From Acidobacteriota bacterium (GTDB taxonomy: Bacteria > Acidobacteriota > Blastocatellia > Pyrinomonadales > Pyrinomonadaceae): a stretch of 53,706 nt of DNA. Each line of letters starts with the position of its first letter. Position 1 is the first letter of the stretch. Where the stretch lies: NCBI GenBank assembly GCA_029557535.1, contig JAKQII010000156.1, positions 1 through 53,706 on the forward strand, read 5' to 3'. A program made the position numbers and the translations under genes. Under the pieces are notes generated by a model that searched no databases, was not told where the DNA came from, and saw only the letters and a list, made by a program, of their open reading frames with translations. Below are positions 1 to 7,505 of this stretch, piece by piece.

Positions 1-210
1 GAAGATCCTGCCTCCGGAGGATTTCGGGGGTATGTCCCCATACCCGACGGTGGTCACGGTTTCGGTCGAAATGTAGAAACTTTCGAGCCAGGTCCAGCCT
101 TCGAGCATTTTGAAGCCGACCGCTCCGAAGACGATCATTCCAATGATCACCGCAGAGGCGTTGACGAGACGGCGGCGCGTTGTATTGGTCATGTTCAGCA
201 AGGTAGTCAT
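1..210 (-). CDS. Potassium channel, pore-domain protein (3' end cut by window edge)
   Basis: The first 70 residues of a minus-strand protein run off the left edge of the window. A hydrophobic helix at about residues 17-34 is followed by a pore loop whose sequence TVTTVGYGD (about residues 51-59) is the K+ selectivity filter. This places it in the ion-channel (Ion_trans_2) family: a membrane channel passing K+ down its gradient. The second membrane helix and any cytoplasmic RCK domain lie outside the window. The start could be the ATG at 210 or the in-frame ATG at 192; neither has a good ribosome-binding site. It is divergent from the PBP gene at 321, with about 110 bases between them. The family call is firm; the subtype is not knowable here. 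Confidence 0.8.
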   Translation of the reverse strand, partial: MTTLLNMTNTTRRRLVNASAVIIGMIVFGAVGFKMLEGWTWLESFYISTETVTTVGYGDIPPKSSGGRIF

Positions 211-320
211 CGCGGTCCGAAACGGAAAAAACTGGACACCGGGCGGCAGAATTTTCTAGAATCTATTGAGCAACCGCTGCGCGCAAGACCCACACTAATT
301 CTCATATAACTAACCGGAAA

Positions 321-3125
321 ATGCCAAACCAGGTTTCAGTTCAGTCGCGCCGTCCGCGCAAGCCGCCAAAGTACTGGCGCGATAAGCATCCGATCAAGTC
401 GGTCAAGGCGCCGAAGCCTAAGTGGTACAAGCGTTTGTGGCGGATGGTCTTCAACGCGTACACGCTCTCGTTCGCGGGTCTCGCCGCGTTGATCGTCTTT
501 CTTGCGACGACCTATTTCTGGTTCGAGTATTCGGACGTGATCGACCGTAAGCTTCTCAGCGGAGAAGTTTACACGCAGAATGCCGGGATATACTCCGCTC
601 CGAAGACCCTTCGCGCGGGCGAACCGATCACGCCGGCCGAATTGGTCTCGTATCTGAAATCGGCCGGTTACATCGAAAAAAGCGACAAGGCCGATCCGTC
701 ACGGAGCCGGTTCACGGCGTCGGACGGACTGGTCGAGATCGAACCCGGCGCGACCGGTGTCATCGACGGCGCCAAGATCTTTCCTGACCTGTCGGTGAAG
801 TTCGACAAGGATCGAAAGGGTGTTGCATCGATAACCGATAAGGACGCGTCAAAGGATGTGGCGCAGGCGCGACTCGAGCCGAAACTGCTCAGTTCGGTGG
901 CGGAAGAGTCAAACGCGAGACGAAAGCCTGTAACCTTCAACGATATCCCTCCGGTGCTCGTCAAAGCGATCACGGTCACCGAGGATCGCGCATTCTTCGA
1001 GCATTACGGAGTTAATTTCCGGGGAATTGCCCGCGCCCTGTGGCGGCGCTACGAAAAGGAAGAGGACAATTCGCCGATCGCCAACCAGGGCGGATCTTCG
1101 ATCACGCAGCAGTTGGTGAAGAACCTGCTTCTCACCAGCGAACAAACGCTTGAACGGAAGGCAAAAGAAGCGTTCATGTCGATCATTCTTGAGACACGGC
1201 TCTCGAAAGAAGAGATCTTCACACTCTACGCGAATCAGATCTACCTCGGCCAGCAGAACGGAATCTCGATCTACGGCGTCGGGGAAGCGTCAAGCGTCTA
1301 TTTCGGCAAGGACGTTTCGCAGCTCTCACTCCCGGAGGCCGCGTTCATCGCCGGGATCATTCGCAGTCCGAATCGCTATAATCCGTTCAAAAATCCCGAA
1401 CGTGTTTCCGAAAGGCGCAATCAGGTGCTCGATTCCATGCTTCAGGTCGGTGAGATATCGCCGGATCAGGCGAGTGCGGCGAAAGGAACGAAACTCGAGC
1501 TCAAAGCGTTCAGCGCGGCAAAGGATCTGCAGGGAATGCCGTACTTCTCGCAATACGCGCTAGACGAACTTCCGAAGGTCGTCAGCGACCCGGAAGCGAT
1601 CCAGCACATGCGCGTATTCACGTCGATCGATCCGGACCTTCAGAAACTCGCCTACGACATCGTCATCAAACGCTTGGAAAAATTGGACAAGCATTTTCCG
1701 AAACAGCCTGCCGGGAACCTCAATGCCGCTCTGGTCGCGATCCGACCGAAAACAGGCGAGATCGTCGCGATGGTCGGCGGGCGAAATTATCTTCAGAATC
1801 AATTCAATCGGGCGACGAGCGCGATGCGTCATCCGGGCTCCGTTTTCAAGCCGTTCGTCTACGCGACCGCGATCGGAACGGCATACGACGCTCAATCGCG
1901 GGTCATTACCGCGGCGACACTGTTCAAGGACGAGAAGAAGGTTTTTCTGGTCGGCAATGAGACCTATGCGCCGAACAACTACGGCGACACGTTTTCGAAC
2001 AAGGAGCTTTCGCTGCGTGAATCGCTCGTCAAGAGCAAGAACACGATCACGGTCGGACTCGGAATCGAACTCAATATCGGGAAGGTCATGAACCTTGCGG
2101 CGAAGGCCGGTTTTCCGAAAGTTGAGAAGGCGTATCCGTCGATGGCGCTGGGAACCGCCGAAGCGACTCCGCTCAACGTCGCGACCGCCTACACGATGTT
2201 CGCCAATCTCGGCGAGCGCGTCCTGCCGTCTCCGATCACGCGCATCACAAGCGGCGACGGGACGACCGTGATCCAGCCGGAGACCGACAAGAAGACTGTC
2301 GTCCGTTCCGACGTGGCGTATATCATGGACGACATCATGAAGGATGTCGTCAATAAAGGCACCGCCGCGGAGTTGCGTGCATGGGGATTTCAGAATGTTC
2401 CAGGAAAGATCGGGATCGCCGGGAAAACCGGTACGTCGCGTGACGGTTGGTTCGCGGGATTCACTCCCGAGATTGTCTGCGTCGTTTACGTCGGATTCGA
2501 CGACAACGCTGACCTTGGAATGAAGGGGTCCGACTCGGCAATGCCGATCTGGGCCGATTTCATGAAAGCGGCGCTCGATCTCCACCCCGAATGGAACGGC
2601 GACTGGCAAATGCCGGCGAGCATCAAGAAAGGCGAGATCGATTCCCGGAACGGGAGTTTGATCCGTGAACTTTCGAACGAGGAAGCGGATTCGATCAAGG
2701 CCGAGCTGGAAGTGATCAAGAAGAAGGCGAATGCAAATGTGAGTCCGACGCCCGATCCGAGCCTTGATTCGCCGGACATGCGCGAGATCTACGTGACGAA
2801 CGTCCCGCCCGAATTCCGGCGCGTTGAATTGTTCATTTACGGAACGCTTCCCGCAAAGACGCTGCTTCCCGCCGACGATCTCGACGCGAATAAGCCGACG
2901 CCGAGTCCGAGGCCGTTCACGACATGGCAAGAGGAAGGGACGACGACGTCGACCCCGCAACCTCGAGACGAACAGCGAAGCCGCGAAACCGGCGGAAGAG
3001 TTACTGTCATGATCTGTCCCTTGTCAGCGATGCGGGCGACATCGAATTGCCCAGAGAAAGAATCCAGAGTATTTCAGCAAGGTCAGGAACCCAAGGAGTT
3101 CTGCAATCTTCACCGGGGACAGTAA
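321..3125 (+). CDS. Class A penicillin-binding protein (PBP1-type, bifunctional)
   Basis: Bifunctional peptidoglycan synthase of 934 aa. It would polymerise lipid II by glycosyl transfer and cross-link stem peptides by transpeptidation, anchored in the inner membrane. A basic cytoplasmic tail (1-45) precedes one membrane helix (about 48-67). A short region at about 75-150 resembles the UB2H domain of PBP1B. The GT51 domain (about 195-370) has EDRAFFEHYG with the expected catalytic Glu221, and QGGSSITQQLVKN. The transpeptidase domain has SVFK (Ser507, Lys510), SKN (572-574) and KTGTS (702-706), so all catalytic residues are present. A Pro/Thr-rich linker leads to a C-terminal tail with two cysteines that I cannot assign to a domain. 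It stands alone, and a terminator follows. Length is normal for the family. Confidence 0.95.
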   Translation: MPNQVSVQSRRPRKPPKYWRDKHPIKSVKAPKPKWYKRLWRMVFNAYTLSFAGLAALIVFLATTYFWFEYSDVIDRKLLSGEVYTQNAGIYSAPKTLRAGEPITPAELVSYLKSAGYIEKSDKADPSRSRFTASDGLVEIEPGATGVIDGAKIFPDLSVKFDKDRKGVASITDKDASKDVAQARLEPKLLSSVAEESNARRKPVTFNDIPPVLVKAITVTEDRAFFEHYGVNFRGIARALWRRYEKEEDNSPIANQGGSSITQQLVKNLLLTSEQTLERKAKEAFMSIILETRLSKEEIFTLYANQIYLGQQNGISIYGVGEASSVYFGKDVSQLSLPEAAFIAGIIRSPNRYNPFKNPERVSERRNQVLDSMLQVGEISPDQASAAKGTKLELKAFSAAKDLQGMPYFSQYALDELPKVVSDPEAIQHMRVFTSIDPDLQKLAYDIVIKRLEKLDKHFPKQPAGNLNAALVAIRPKTGEIVAMVGGRNYLQNQFNRATSAMRHPGSVFKPFVYATAIGTAYDAQSRVITAATLFKDEKKVFLVGNETYAPNNYGDTFSNKELSLRESLVKSKNTITVGLGIELNIGKVMNLAAKAGFPKVEKAYPSMALGTAEATPLNVATAYTMFANLGERVLPSPITRITSGDGTTVIQPETDKKTVVRSDVAYIMDDIMKDVVNKGTAAELRAWGFQNVPGKIGIAGKTGTSRDGWFAGFTPEIVCVVYVGFDDNADLGMKGSDSAMPIWADFMKAALDLHPEWNGDWQMPASIKKGEIDSRNGSLIRELSNEEADSIKAELEVIKKKANANVSPTPDPSLDSPDMREIYVTNVPPEFRRVELFIYGTLPAKTLLPADDLDANKPTPSPRPFTTWQEEGTTTSTPQPRDEQRSRETGGRVTVMICPLSAMRATSNCPEKESRVFQQGQEPKEFCNLHRGQ

Positions 3126-3150
3126 TCCGAGCTTGATCAGCATTCATCCG

Positions 3151-3170
3151 AGGGCCGCAGGCCCTTTTTT
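3151..3170 (+). terminator. Intrinsic terminator after the PBP gene
   Basis: Six-pair GC-rich stem AGGGCC/GGCCCT with a 3-base loop, followed by six T residues at 3165-3170. It lies 25 bases after the PBP stop codon. Confidence 0.8.
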
Positions 3171-3335
3171 GTGTTTCAAGTTCGGCTTCCGCCCCTGCAA
3201 AAGTTGTATTTCAGTCCAAAAAAGGTTATACGAATTGGGTAACCTATTAAGAAAACAAGGCGTTAGTTCGTGGAATCCGAGATCCGCGCGCTCGACAATC
3301 ACATTGTTTCTCGGGAAATCAGAGGAGGGAGAATC

Positions 3336-4769
3336 ATGCCGAAACACGCCGAAAGGCTTCGAACTACTTTTTGCACGCTTGTCTTTTTTGCGTTAATGGT
3401 GACCGCGAACCAACTCGCGTTCTCACAATATGTCTGTCAACTTCAGCCCGGATCGGTCATCCAAACAGGAGCATTGACTGCCGGCGATCCGACGCAGGCC
3501 GGACGCGTCGTCCGCGGCGGAATTCCATCGACGTGTATCGGCAAGTCGAACACGCTCCAGAACTCGACCGCGGTCAACTACGATTCGTACACCTACATGT
3601 CGCCCGTTACCGGCTGCGCGACGCTCGACTTCGACGCCACCGCATGTGGCGGGGCGACGACGCAGGCAGTTGCCTACTCGTCTTTCAATCCCGCATCGCC
3701 GGCGACGAACGTTATCGGCGACTTTGGTTTCAGCACAATCGGGATTGCGCGGTTCTCGTTCCCGGTGACCGCCGGACAGAATTACACGATCGTCGTCCAC
3801 GATATCCTTGAAACGACGAACGTTCTTTGTACCTCGTACACCTTTACGATCACATACCGGACCGGTTGCCGTCAGCCTGGTTTCGACCAAACCAATGACA
3901 ACCACGCGGACCCGGTCGTTTTCACGCCCAGCACGGGTGACTGGAAGACGCTCAATTCAGGCGGCGCGAACGTGACGCAGAATTTTGGACTGAGCTCTGA
4001 TCTTCTGACGCCCGGCGATTACACCGGCGACGGTTCGACGGACGTCGGTGTGTTCCGTCCGAGCACGAATACATGGTTTTACGGAAACAATACGACGAGT
4101 CCGGGGACAAACTTCACGACGCAGACGTTCGGTGCGGCCGGCGACGTTCCGGTTCCGGGCGACTACGACAGCGACGGCAAGAGCGACGTTGCCGTCTGGC
4201 GTCCCGGCAACGGGGTTTGGTACGTTTTGAGGTCGTCCGACAGCACCGTACAGTATCAGCAGTGGGGAACCAACGGCGACACCCCGGTGACGGGTGATTT
4301 CGATGGCGACCTGAAGACCGACTTTGTCGTCGTCCGGCCGAACGAGGTCGGGATCACGCCGAATTACCGTTGGTATTTGCTCCAGACCAATTTCAACTTC
4401 GGTTTCCCGTTGGTTACGACCTGGGGAATCGCCGGCGACAAGATCGTTCCGGGCGACTATGACGGCAATGGCAAGGCCGATATCACCGTATTTCGTCCCT
4501 CGGACGGCAAGTGGTACTCGATTCAAAGCAATGCCGAAAACGGAATCGGAACCGTCACGAGCGGGTTTAATTGGGGGCTTAACGGCGACATTCCGCAGCC
4601 TGCCGATTACGATGGCGACGGTCGCACCGACTATGCCGTCTTCCGGCCGTCGACGGGAACGTGGTTCATGAGCAACAGCAACAACGGAACGTACAGTACG
4701 TACTCCCAACAGAATTGGGGTGTTTCAACTGACACGCCGGCGACGACCGCGTACCGGATTCTTCCGTAG
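3336..4769 (+). CDS. Secreted FG-GAP/VCBS repeat protein
   Basis: A 477-residue exported protein. The start is the ATG at 3336 because a strong AGAGGAGGGA ribosome-binding site lies at 3321-3330; an upstream in-frame GTG at 3270 lacks one. The signal peptide spans about residues 1-30, with likely cleavage after AFS. Residues ~35-170 form an unrecognised cysteine-containing N-terminal domain. From about 175 to the end, five blocks of 50-60 residues each carry an Asp-rich calcium loop (GDYTGDGSTD, GDYDSDGKSD, GDFDGDLKTD, GDYDGNGKAD, ADYDGDGRTD) followed by a 'VFRPSxGxW' strand. This is the FG-GAP/VCBS beta-propeller type, used for adhesion or extracellular binding in other families. A single propeller is likely. 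The ligand is unknown. It is a single-gene unit with its own terminator. Confidence 0.85.
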   Translation: MPKHAERLRTTFCTLVFFALMVTANQLAFSQYVCQLQPGSVIQTGALTAGDPTQAGRVVRGGIPSTCIGKSNTLQNSTAVNYDSYTYMSPVTGCATLDFDATACGGATTQAVAYSSFNPASPATNVIGDFGFSTIGIARFSFPVTAGQNYTIVVHDILETTNVLCTSYTFTITYRTGCRQPGFDQTNDNHADPVVFTPSTGDWKTLNSGGANVTQNFGLSSDLLTPGDYTGDGSTDVGVFRPSTNTWFYGNNTTSPGTNFTTQTFGAAGDVPVPGDYDSDGKSDVAVWRPGNGVWYVLRSSDSTVQYQQWGTNGDTPVTGDFDGDLKTDFVVVRPNEVGITPNYRWYLLQTNFNFGFPLVTTWGIAGDKIVPGDYDGNGKADITVFRPSDGKWYSIQSNAENGIGTVTSGFNWGLNGDIPQPADYDGDGRTDYAVFRPSTGTWFMSNSNNGTYSTYSQQNWGVSTDTPATTAYRILP

Positions 4770-4794
4770 GACTCGGTTTCGGTAGATACGAAAG

Positions 4795-4820
4795 AGGCCG
4801 TCAGCGATGACGGCCTTTTT
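4795..4820 (+). terminator. Intrinsic terminator after the FG-GAP protein
   Basis: Perfect 9-pair stem AGGCCGTCA/TGACGGCCT with loop GCGA, then T residues to 4820. It sits between two convergent genes, so it may also end transcription of the small minus-strand gene, though the A-run on that side is short. Confidence 0.88.
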
Positions 4821-4855
4821 CAATTGAGATTGTTTTTCCGGTAGACGTTCGATTA

Positions 4856-5086
4856 CTAGTCTTTCATCTCGGTCTCAGGTTCCGGCGGAGAACCATTCTG
4901 ATTTGAAGGCAGTGCGAACCGTTGGTAGCCGGCAAACAGGATCAGACCGAGCATCGCACCGCAAAGGCCGCCGACCCCACCGGCAAATGCCGAACTCTGG
5001 TCAAAAACGAATCGGGTCACAGACAGTCCGATCGCGATACCGAGCCCGAAACATATTGCCTTGACGATATTAGTCTTTTTATCCAT
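4856..5086 (-). CDS. Small two-helix membrane protein, unknown function
   Basis: A 76-residue protein with two hydrophobic segments (about residues 7-25 and 34-54) separated by a Gly-rich turn, and an acidic Pro/Glu-rich tail. No family recognised. The second helix has small-residue packing (GGVGGLCGAMLG), suggesting close helix pairing or oligomerisation. It lies alone, convergent with the FG-GAP gene. A repeat-rich stretch separates it from the prolyl oligopeptidase gene, which ends at 5206. It is plausible as a gene because the hydrophobic pattern is coherent and it lies in an otherwise empty interval. Confidence 0.55.
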   Translation of the reverse strand: MDKKTNIVKAICFGLGIAIGLSVTRFVFDQSSAFAGGVGGLCGAMLGLILFAGYQRFALPSNQNGSPPEPETEMKD

Positions 5087-5110
5087 AGCTCGTTTGAAGT
5101 GTTCTTGGTA

Positions 5111-5197
5111 CTGAGTCGAGAGTACGGAGTCGGGAGCCGGATCAGCTTTTCAAATTTCAGACCTCTCCCGACTCCTTACGTCAAACTCCGTACTTCC
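5111..5197. repeat. Intergenic inverted-repeat cluster
   Basis: The 17-mer at 5120-5136 (GAGTACGGAGTCGGGAG) has two perfect reverse complements downstream. GGAGTCGGGAG pairs with 5165-5175 (11 bases), and AGTACGGAGT pairs with 5185-5194 (10 bases). The element fills the gap between two minus-strand genes. It looks like a dispersed repeat rather than a terminator, because no T-run follows on either strand. Confidence 0.6.
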
Positions 5198-5205
5198 CAA
5201 ATGCG

Positions 5206-7317
5206 TTACTTCATTCCCAGGTTCTTGAACAGAAAGCCGTAGATGTCGGCCTGTTCCTCGATCACTTTCGCGGTCGGCTTGCCCGCGCCATGTCCGGCCT
5301 TTGTTTCGATCCGGATGATCGTCGGCGCGTCACCGGCCTGCGCGGCCTGCAGTGCTGCGGCGTACTTGAAACTATGGGCAGGGAAGACGCGGTCGTCGTG
5401 ATCCGCCGTCGTCACCATCGTCGCCGGATATTTCGTTCCGGGTTTGACGTTGTGATACGGCGAATACGCATACAACGCCCTGAACTCGTCCTCTTTCTCG
5501 GGCGAACCGTAGTCCGAGGTCCACGCCCAGCCGATGGTAAACTTAGTGAAACGCAGCATGTCCATCACACCGACGGCCGGAAGCGCCGCGCCGAAAAGAT
5601 CCGGACGCTGGTTAAGCACAGCGCCGACGAGCAATCCACCGTTCGAACCGCCCTGGATGGCCAGTTTCTTGTTGTTAGTGTACTTGTTCGCGATCAACCA
5701 TTCGCCCGCCGAGATGAAGTCGTTGAAAACGTTCTGCTTCTTGAGCTTGGTGCCGGCCTCGTGCCATGACTCGCCGTATTCGGCTCCGCCGCGGAGGTTC
5801 GCGACAGCAAAGACTCCGCCCATTTCCATCCAAACGACCCGCGAAACCGAAAATCCCGGGGTCTGCGAAATATTGAAGCCGCCGTATCCGTACAGAAGCG
5901 TCGGATTGTTCCCATCGAGCTTGATGCCGTTCTTGTGCACGATGAACATCGGAACCGTCGTTCCGTCCTTGCTCGTGTACTTGACCTGCTTGACGACGTA
6001 ATCCTTGGGATTGAATCCGACCTTTGCCTGGCGGAATAGCGTGCTCTTTCCGGACTTCATGTCGTAGCGATAGATAGTCGGAGGCGAATTGTAGCTTGAG
6101 TACGAGTAAAACGTCTCGGTGTCGAACCGATCGCCGCCGAATCCGCCGGCAGTCCCGATCCCGGGAAGTTTGACCTCACGGACAAATTTCCCGCCGAGAT
6201 CGACGATCTTGATCTGCGTATACGCGTCCTTCAGATAGTTCAGGACAAACTGATTGTTGAGAAAATCGACGCTCTGGAGCGTTTCAGCGGCCTGAGGAAC
6301 AACTTCCTTCCATCCCGCCGAACGATCGAGCACGTCGCGCATCACCAGTCGCGCCCGCGGGGCGTCGAGATCCGTTTTGAAGTAGAACTTGCTGCCGTCG
6401 TTTCCGACGAACGAGTAGTCATTTTTGAGTTCGTCAACAACCGGAATGATTGGCGCTTTCTCCATCGTCAGATTTTTGAAATAGACCATGTTTTGCGGTC
6501 CGGTTCCTTTTCCTACGTTGATGATCAGAAAATTTCCGTCCTCGGTAACACCCGATCCGACGAAGTACTCCTTGTTGTCGGGACGTTCGTAAACGACATA
6601 GTCTTCATCCTGCGGAGTGCCGATCTTGTGGAAATAGAGCTTCTGAAAGAAATTCTGGCTTTTGAGTTCCTTGCCCTTCTCGGCATCCGGAAAGCGGCTG
6701 TAGAAGAACCCGGAATTATCCTTCATCCATGCGATCCCGCCCTGACGGTTCGGTCGAAGCGTATCATTCAGATCCTGGCCGGTGGCGACATCCTTAACAT
6801 GCCATTCGGTTCGATCGGAGCCTGAGAACGCGACGCCGTACGCCATGTACTTTCCGTCGTGGGTGAACGATACGCCGGACAGGGCCGCCGTACCGTCCGC
6901 CGCGAGTTTGTTCGGATCAAGGAAAACGCGGCCCGGATCTTCGATCGAATCAGCGATATAAAGTACCGACTGGTTCTGCAATCCGTCGTTCTTGTAATAA
7001 AAGTACTTGTTGCCGCGTTTGAACGGCGCACCGTATTTCTCGTAGTTCCAAAGCTCGGTCAGGCGCTTACGGATCGATTCCCGTTGCGGAATGGTGTTCA
7101 GATATTCAAAGGTAACCTTGTTCTGCGCCTCGACCCATGCCTTGGTTTCAGCGGAATTGTCGTCTTCGAGCCAGCGGTAAGGGTCGGGAACTTTTACGCC
7201 GAAATAGTCGTCTACCTGGGCAACTCTTCGGCTGTCCGGGTATTTCAGTTTGGTCTGGGCCAAGACCATGGGAGACAGCAACATACAAATCAGTCCAAGA
7301 CAGAGCACTTTTCTCAT
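5206..7317 (-). CDS. Prolyl oligopeptidase (S9A family), exported
   Basis: Serine peptidase of 703 aa that would cut short peptides after proline. A signal peptide (about 1-21, ending VLAQ) puts it in the periplasm or outside. The N-terminal segment DPYRWLEDD is diagnostic for S9A. A seven-bladed propeller occupies roughly 75-430. The alpha/beta-hydrolase part carries GGSNGG (Ser558), DHDDRV (Asp about 639-642) and KAGHGAGKP (His676), so the catalytic triad is complete. The start is the ATG at 7317, which follows GAGG and opens the signal peptide; the reading frame stays open further upstream but without a plausible start. A TATAAT-like -10 on the minus strand lies at 7348-7353, without a convincing -35. 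Length matches the family (about 700). Confidence 0.94.
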   Translation of the reverse strand: MRKVLCLGLICMLLSPMVLAQTKLKYPDSRRVAQVDDYFGVKVPDPYRWLEDDNSAETKAWVEAQNKVTFEYLNTIPQRESIRKRLTELWNYEKYGAPFKRGNKYFYYKNDGLQNQSVLYIADSIEDPGRVFLDPNKLAADGTAALSGVSFTHDGKYMAYGVAFSGSDRTEWHVKDVATGQDLNDTLRPNRQGGIAWMKDNSGFFYSRFPDAEKGKELKSQNFFQKLYFHKIGTPQDEDYVVYERPDNKEYFVGSGVTEDGNFLIINVGKGTGPQNMVYFKNLTMEKAPIIPVVDELKNDYSFVGNDGSKFYFKTDLDAPRARLVMRDVLDRSAGWKEVVPQAAETLQSVDFLNNQFVLNYLKDAYTQIKIVDLGGKFVREVKLPGIGTAGGFGGDRFDTETFYSYSSYNSPPTIYRYDMKSGKSTLFRQAKVGFNPKDYVVKQVKYTSKDGTTVPMFIVHKNGIKLDGNNPTLLYGYGGFNISQTPGFSVSRVVWMEMGGVFAVANLRGGAEYGESWHEAGTKLKKQNVFNDFISAGEWLIANKYTNNKKLAIQGGSNGGLLVGAVLNQRPDLFGAALPAVGVMDMLRFTKFTIGWAWTSDYGSPEKEDEFRALYAYSPYHNVKPGTKYPATMVTTADHDDRVFPAHSFKYAAALQAAQAGDAPTIIRIETKAGHGAGKPTAKVIEEQADIYGFLFKNLGMK

Positions 7318-7434
7318 AGAAGCATTCCTCGCTTTGGTTTTTTCAAGATTATATTGGATTTCGGAAAAGAAGTCGCGTCTATTACGGGTTGATGGCAGGT
7401 TAGGTTTCGCGGCGAACGTCCTGCAGCACTGCGC

Positions 7435-7468
7435 AAAAAAAAAGAACCGGGACTCAACGTCGCGGTTC
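7435..7468 (-). terminator. Intrinsic terminator after the GGDEF/EAL gene
   Basis: Read on the minus strand: GAACCG, one mismatch, GAC, a 5-base loop, GTC, mismatch, CGGTTC, then nine T residues (the A-run 7435-7443). It is placed 38 bases after the GGDEF/EAL stop codon. Confidence 0.85.
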
Positions 7469-7505
7469 CTGATTTGATGGATTGAATTCCTAATTGACTG
7501 CGGGA

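Noticed and set aside
1560-2960. 466-residue open frame antisense to the PBP gene
   Set aside because: Arg/Asp-rich translation without domains, wholly inside a well-defined PBP. Typical of long chance frames opposite GC-rich genes.
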